The notes beneath the pieces are model-generated. The model searched no databases. It was not told the DNA's origin and worked only from the letters and a program-made list of their open reading frames with translations. Shown here piece after piece: positions 33,878 to 35,631 of a stretch of DNA of 35,631 nt. The DNA is taken from positions 1-35,631 of the forward strand of contig NZ_JAMXDB010000016.1 of assembly GCF_024718545.1 (NCBI RefSeq), written 5' to 3'. The position numbers were made by a program, and so were the translations under genes. Numbering within the stretch: position 1 is the first letter of the stretch; each line of letters opens with the position of its first letter. This DNA is from Weissella fangxianensis (lineage in GTDB: Bacteria; Bacillota; Bacilli; Lactobacillales; Lactobacillaceae).

Positions 33878-35398
33878 TTACTTTACTAACTTTCGTGGCA
33901 AGCGTGTTGATAAACTAGTTGCAATTTCATACGGAATCGTATTTAAATGCTCCGCCAAATCTGCCAATGTAATCTCTTCTTGGCCTACTTTACCAACTAG
34001 CGTAATAACGGTACCAATTGGCATGTCTTCAGGTAAACGTACCATCAGTTGGTCCATGGCAATACGCCCAATTATTTCAACATGTCGACCATCTGGCAAT
34101 AAGCCATACATTCCCTGCAATTGACGTGCGTAACCGTCTGCATACCCGAGTGGTAACGTACCAATCCATTCTGATTGCGTAGTTGTATACGTTGCACCAT
34201 AGGAAATTGCAGTACCAGCCGCTACTTCTTTAACGTGAACAAGCTCAGCTTTTAACGTCAATGCTGGCGTCAATTTATCTGCTGTTATTTCTTTACCAGA
34301 AGGATTAAAGCCATACATAGCAGCACCCACACGTATTGCATCTTCACTTGGCTGCTCATGCCACAATGATGTTGCTGAATTTGCTAGATGATGCCAGGTA
34401 TTACTAGGTAATGGTAAATCATCAACCAATTTATGCCAAGTTTTCACCTGTTGTTGATAATATGTCTGGTCTTTCTCATCAGCTGTTGCAAAATGCATCC
34501 CAATGCCTTTCAGAATCAATTGATCATTTTGATTAATTTTCTCAACGACCCGTTGTAGTTCTTCCGGATGTCGGATACCAATTCTACCCATTCCCGTATC
34601 AACACCAATTGATAGTACTAGGGTTGCCTGAGAAGATAATTTACGGCTTGCAGCATCCAACCATGCTTCACTCGTGACGATTGGTATTAGTTGATATGTT
34701 ACAAGTTCATCAACATAGTCAGCTGGTGTTACTCCTAATATAAATATTGGTTCCATCACACCATACTGACGTAGCCAAATGCCTTCATCAATAGTTGCCA
34801 CACCAAATCCATCGACACTAGCTTTCTTGGCGGCAGTCACGACCTGTGCCAAGCCATGACCATAGGCATTGGCTTTCACGATTGCGATAAAATGGTGCGT
34901 ATCAGTCAATTCACGTACCACGGCAATATTTTGTGCAATCGCGCTTGCTGAAATTTCAATCCAAGCGGGTCGTCTGGTACTAATAACGGCTTGATTCGCA
35001 ACTTTCTCGTGATTTTCCTCTGCTATTGCTGGCGTAGTCGTCTTCTCTAAAATAACTGAACTGTGAACAGTGTCACCAGTATGTGAAATTGAAATATGTA
35101 CAACAGCTTGGTTTTGTCTAGGGTGCTTGACCATGATAGGTTGTCCAGCTTCATTAGGTAAAATTTCAATATCCTGCCAATGTGCTTGTGAACCAATACC
35201 GGTCCCAATTGCTTTGCTATAGGCTTCTTTGATTGAGAATCGGCCCGCTAAAAATTCTTGACGATGCTTGCCTTTTCTTGAATCATAAACCGCACGTTCT
35301 GCTGGCGTCAGAATAACATCAACAAATCCGGGGCGTCGTTCAGCAACGGCACTAACCTGACTAATAATCTGTGCATCAATTCCATGTCCAACAATCAT
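33878..35398 (-). CDS. acpS-alr: Fused holo-ACP synthase / alanine racemase
   Basis: 506 residues with two full enzymes in one frame. Residues 1-118 are AcpS, which attaches phosphopantetheine to ACP: GHGIDAQ (D8) and FSIKEAYSKAIGTGIG (E58) carry the metal-binding pair. A linker (119-141) leads to alanine racemase (from RPAWIEISASAIAQNI, 143): PLP lysine K175 in IVKANAYGHG, MGRIGIR, and the catalytic Tyr in ISYGATY. Alr makes D-alanine for the cell wall. In most relatives acpS and alr are separate adjacent genes. The ATG at 35398 has GGAGGT six bases upstream; longer starts overlap that site. Confidence 0.93.
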   Translation of the reverse strand: MIVGHGIDAQIISQVSAVAERRPGFVDVILTPAERAVYDSRKGKHRQEFLAGRFSIKEAYSKAIGTGIGSQAHWQDIEILPNEAGQPIMVKHPRQNQAVVHISISHTGDTVHSSVILEKTTTPAIAEENHEKVANQAVISTRRPAWIEISASAIAQNIAVVRELTDTHHFIAIVKANAYGHGLAQVVTAAKKASVDGFGVATIDEGIWLRQYGVMEPIFILGVTPADYVDELVTYQLIPIVTSEAWLDAASRKLSSQATLVLSIGVDTGMGRIGIRHPEELQRVVEKINQNDQLILKGIGMHFATADEKDQTYYQQQVKTWHKLVDDLPLPSNTWHHLANSATSLWHEQPSEDAIRVGAAMYGFNPSGKEITADKLTPALTLKAELVHVKEVAAGTAISYGATYTTTQSEWIGTLPLGYADGYARQLQGMYGLLPDGRHVEIIGRIAMDQLMVRLPEDMPIGTVITLVGKVGQEEITLADLAEHLNTIPYEIATSLSTRLPRKLVK

Positions 35399-35416
35399 GT
35401 ACATACCTCCGAAAAT

Positions 35417-35431
35417 ATTATATTCATTATA
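35417..35431 (-). promoter_or_regulatory. Two -10 boxes of the acpS-alr promoter
   Basis: The minus strand has TATAAT at 35431-35426 and again at 35422-35417, upstream of the start; -35 elements are weak. Confidence 0.45.
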
Positions 35432-35492
35432 CCCTCTATAGACCATCAATGTTTGACTATTTTTTTACTTAATGAATACAAAAAAGATAGCA

Positions 35493-35505
35493 AAAAAGGT
35501 TGAGA
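35493..35505. terminator. Left half of a terminator hairpin split by the IS
   Basis: AAAAAGGTTGAGA stops at the IS terminal repeat. It matches the first arm of the intact hairpins at 7435 and 19291. The second arm must lie on the far side of the IS, outside the window. Confidence 0.5.
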
Positions 35506-35514
35506 TGAACTGAA

Positions 35515-35550
35515 CCCCGTAAGTTGGAGTAATTTCCAAAACTTACGGGG
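35515..35550 (+). promoter_or_regulatory. Stem-loop at the IS left end that overlaps the transposase RBS
   Basis: CCCCGTAAGTT (35515-35525) pairs perfectly with AACTTACGGGG (35540-35550); inner GGA/TCC can add pairs. The ATG is eight bases after the stem, so the best Shine-Dalgarno-like bases (GGGG) are in its 3' arm and would be hidden in read-through transcripts. Confidence 0.6.
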
Positions 35551-35557
35551 TTTTACT

Positions 35558-35631
35558 ATGTTTTCAAAAGAAGTACAAATTGAAGCTGTCACAATGTATC
35601 TACAAGGTATTCCGCCTTATAAAATACGGAA
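35558..35631 (+). CDS. IS3-family transposase OrfA, N-terminus (partial)
   Basis: ATG at 35558 opens a frame MFSKEVQIEAVTMYLQGIPP then YKIR, cut by the window edge. It resembles the first helices of the helix-turn-helix domain in IS3-family OrfA proteins. The rest, including the frameshift region and OrfB, is outside. Confidence 0.75.
   Translation, partial: MFSKEVQIEAVTMYLQGIPPYKIR

Larger units (their letters stand above)
35506..35631 (+). mobile_element. Left end of an IS3-family (IS150-like) insertion sequence
   Basis: The terminal inverted repeat starts at 35506 (TGAACTGAACCCC) and is the mirror of the end at 104-125. It is followed by a stem-loop and the start of orfA. The copy has the same orientation as the one at the left edge. 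Only 126 bases are visible. Confidence 0.85.

Overview
The window looks like a stretch of chromosome from a low-GC lactic acid bacterium. Gene content (PepV, a complete Opp system, two-copy MFS exporters, gdpP-rplI-dnaB order, acpS/alr/mazF cluster) points to Lactobacillales, and my guess is the Weissella/Leuconostoc branch; this is inferred from protein content, not from a search. Nearly all genes run on the minus strand; the one clear plus-strand protein gene is a Gfo/Idh/MocA oxidoreductase at 27093-28148. Both ends lie inside copies of the same IS3-family (IS150-like) element: the last 125 bases of one copy at the left and the first 126 bases of another at the right, in the same orientation. 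Such ends are typical of a short-read contig stopping at a repeat.

Layout, left to right: an IS end that has cut off the 3' part of a small gene; gpmA (glycolysis); a thioredoxin-reductase-like ferredoxin/flavodoxin-NADP reductase with an SseB-like gene; an MFS transporter with a TTG start; an orphan BMP-type nucleoside-binding protein; ispE; a second MFS transporter; the gdpP-rplI-dnaB operon (c-di-AMP turnover, ribosome, replication); an oppA / oppBCDF peptide importer, with oppA promoter-proximal and separated from oppB by a terminator and a second promoter; a glnQHMP-type amino-acid importer with a terminator-like hairpin in its leader; a three-gene operon (guanylate-kinase-like, Ser/Thr/Asn-rich anchored protein, DUF6681-like membrane protein); pepV; nnrD; the oxidoreductase; a roughly 900-base gene-free region; trpS-ppx; a HelD-like helicase; and an acpS-alr fusion with mazF behind it. 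Opp and PepV form a peptide uptake and dipeptide hydrolysis route, and the gln-type system adds amino-acid uptake.

The most unusual part is 28149-28992. It has a promoter with a CcpA (cre)-like site, about 480 bases of RNA-like sequence with paired stems ending in a strong intrinsic terminator, and then two tandem 131-base units. Each unit folds into a long hairpin whose stem bases differ between units but change in compensating pairs, while the flanks and apical motif are identical. This is my best candidate for an undescribed system (a large structured ncRNA with a hairpin tandem repeat). A second structured gene-free stretch lies at 24349-24536.

Other points worth a look: a fused holo-ACP synthase/alanine racemase; a MazF toxin with no antitoxin gene beside it; three substrate-binding proteins that all lack a lipobox cysteine; and a family of near-identical GGTTGGGACA-type terminator hairpins, one of which is split by the right-hand IS.
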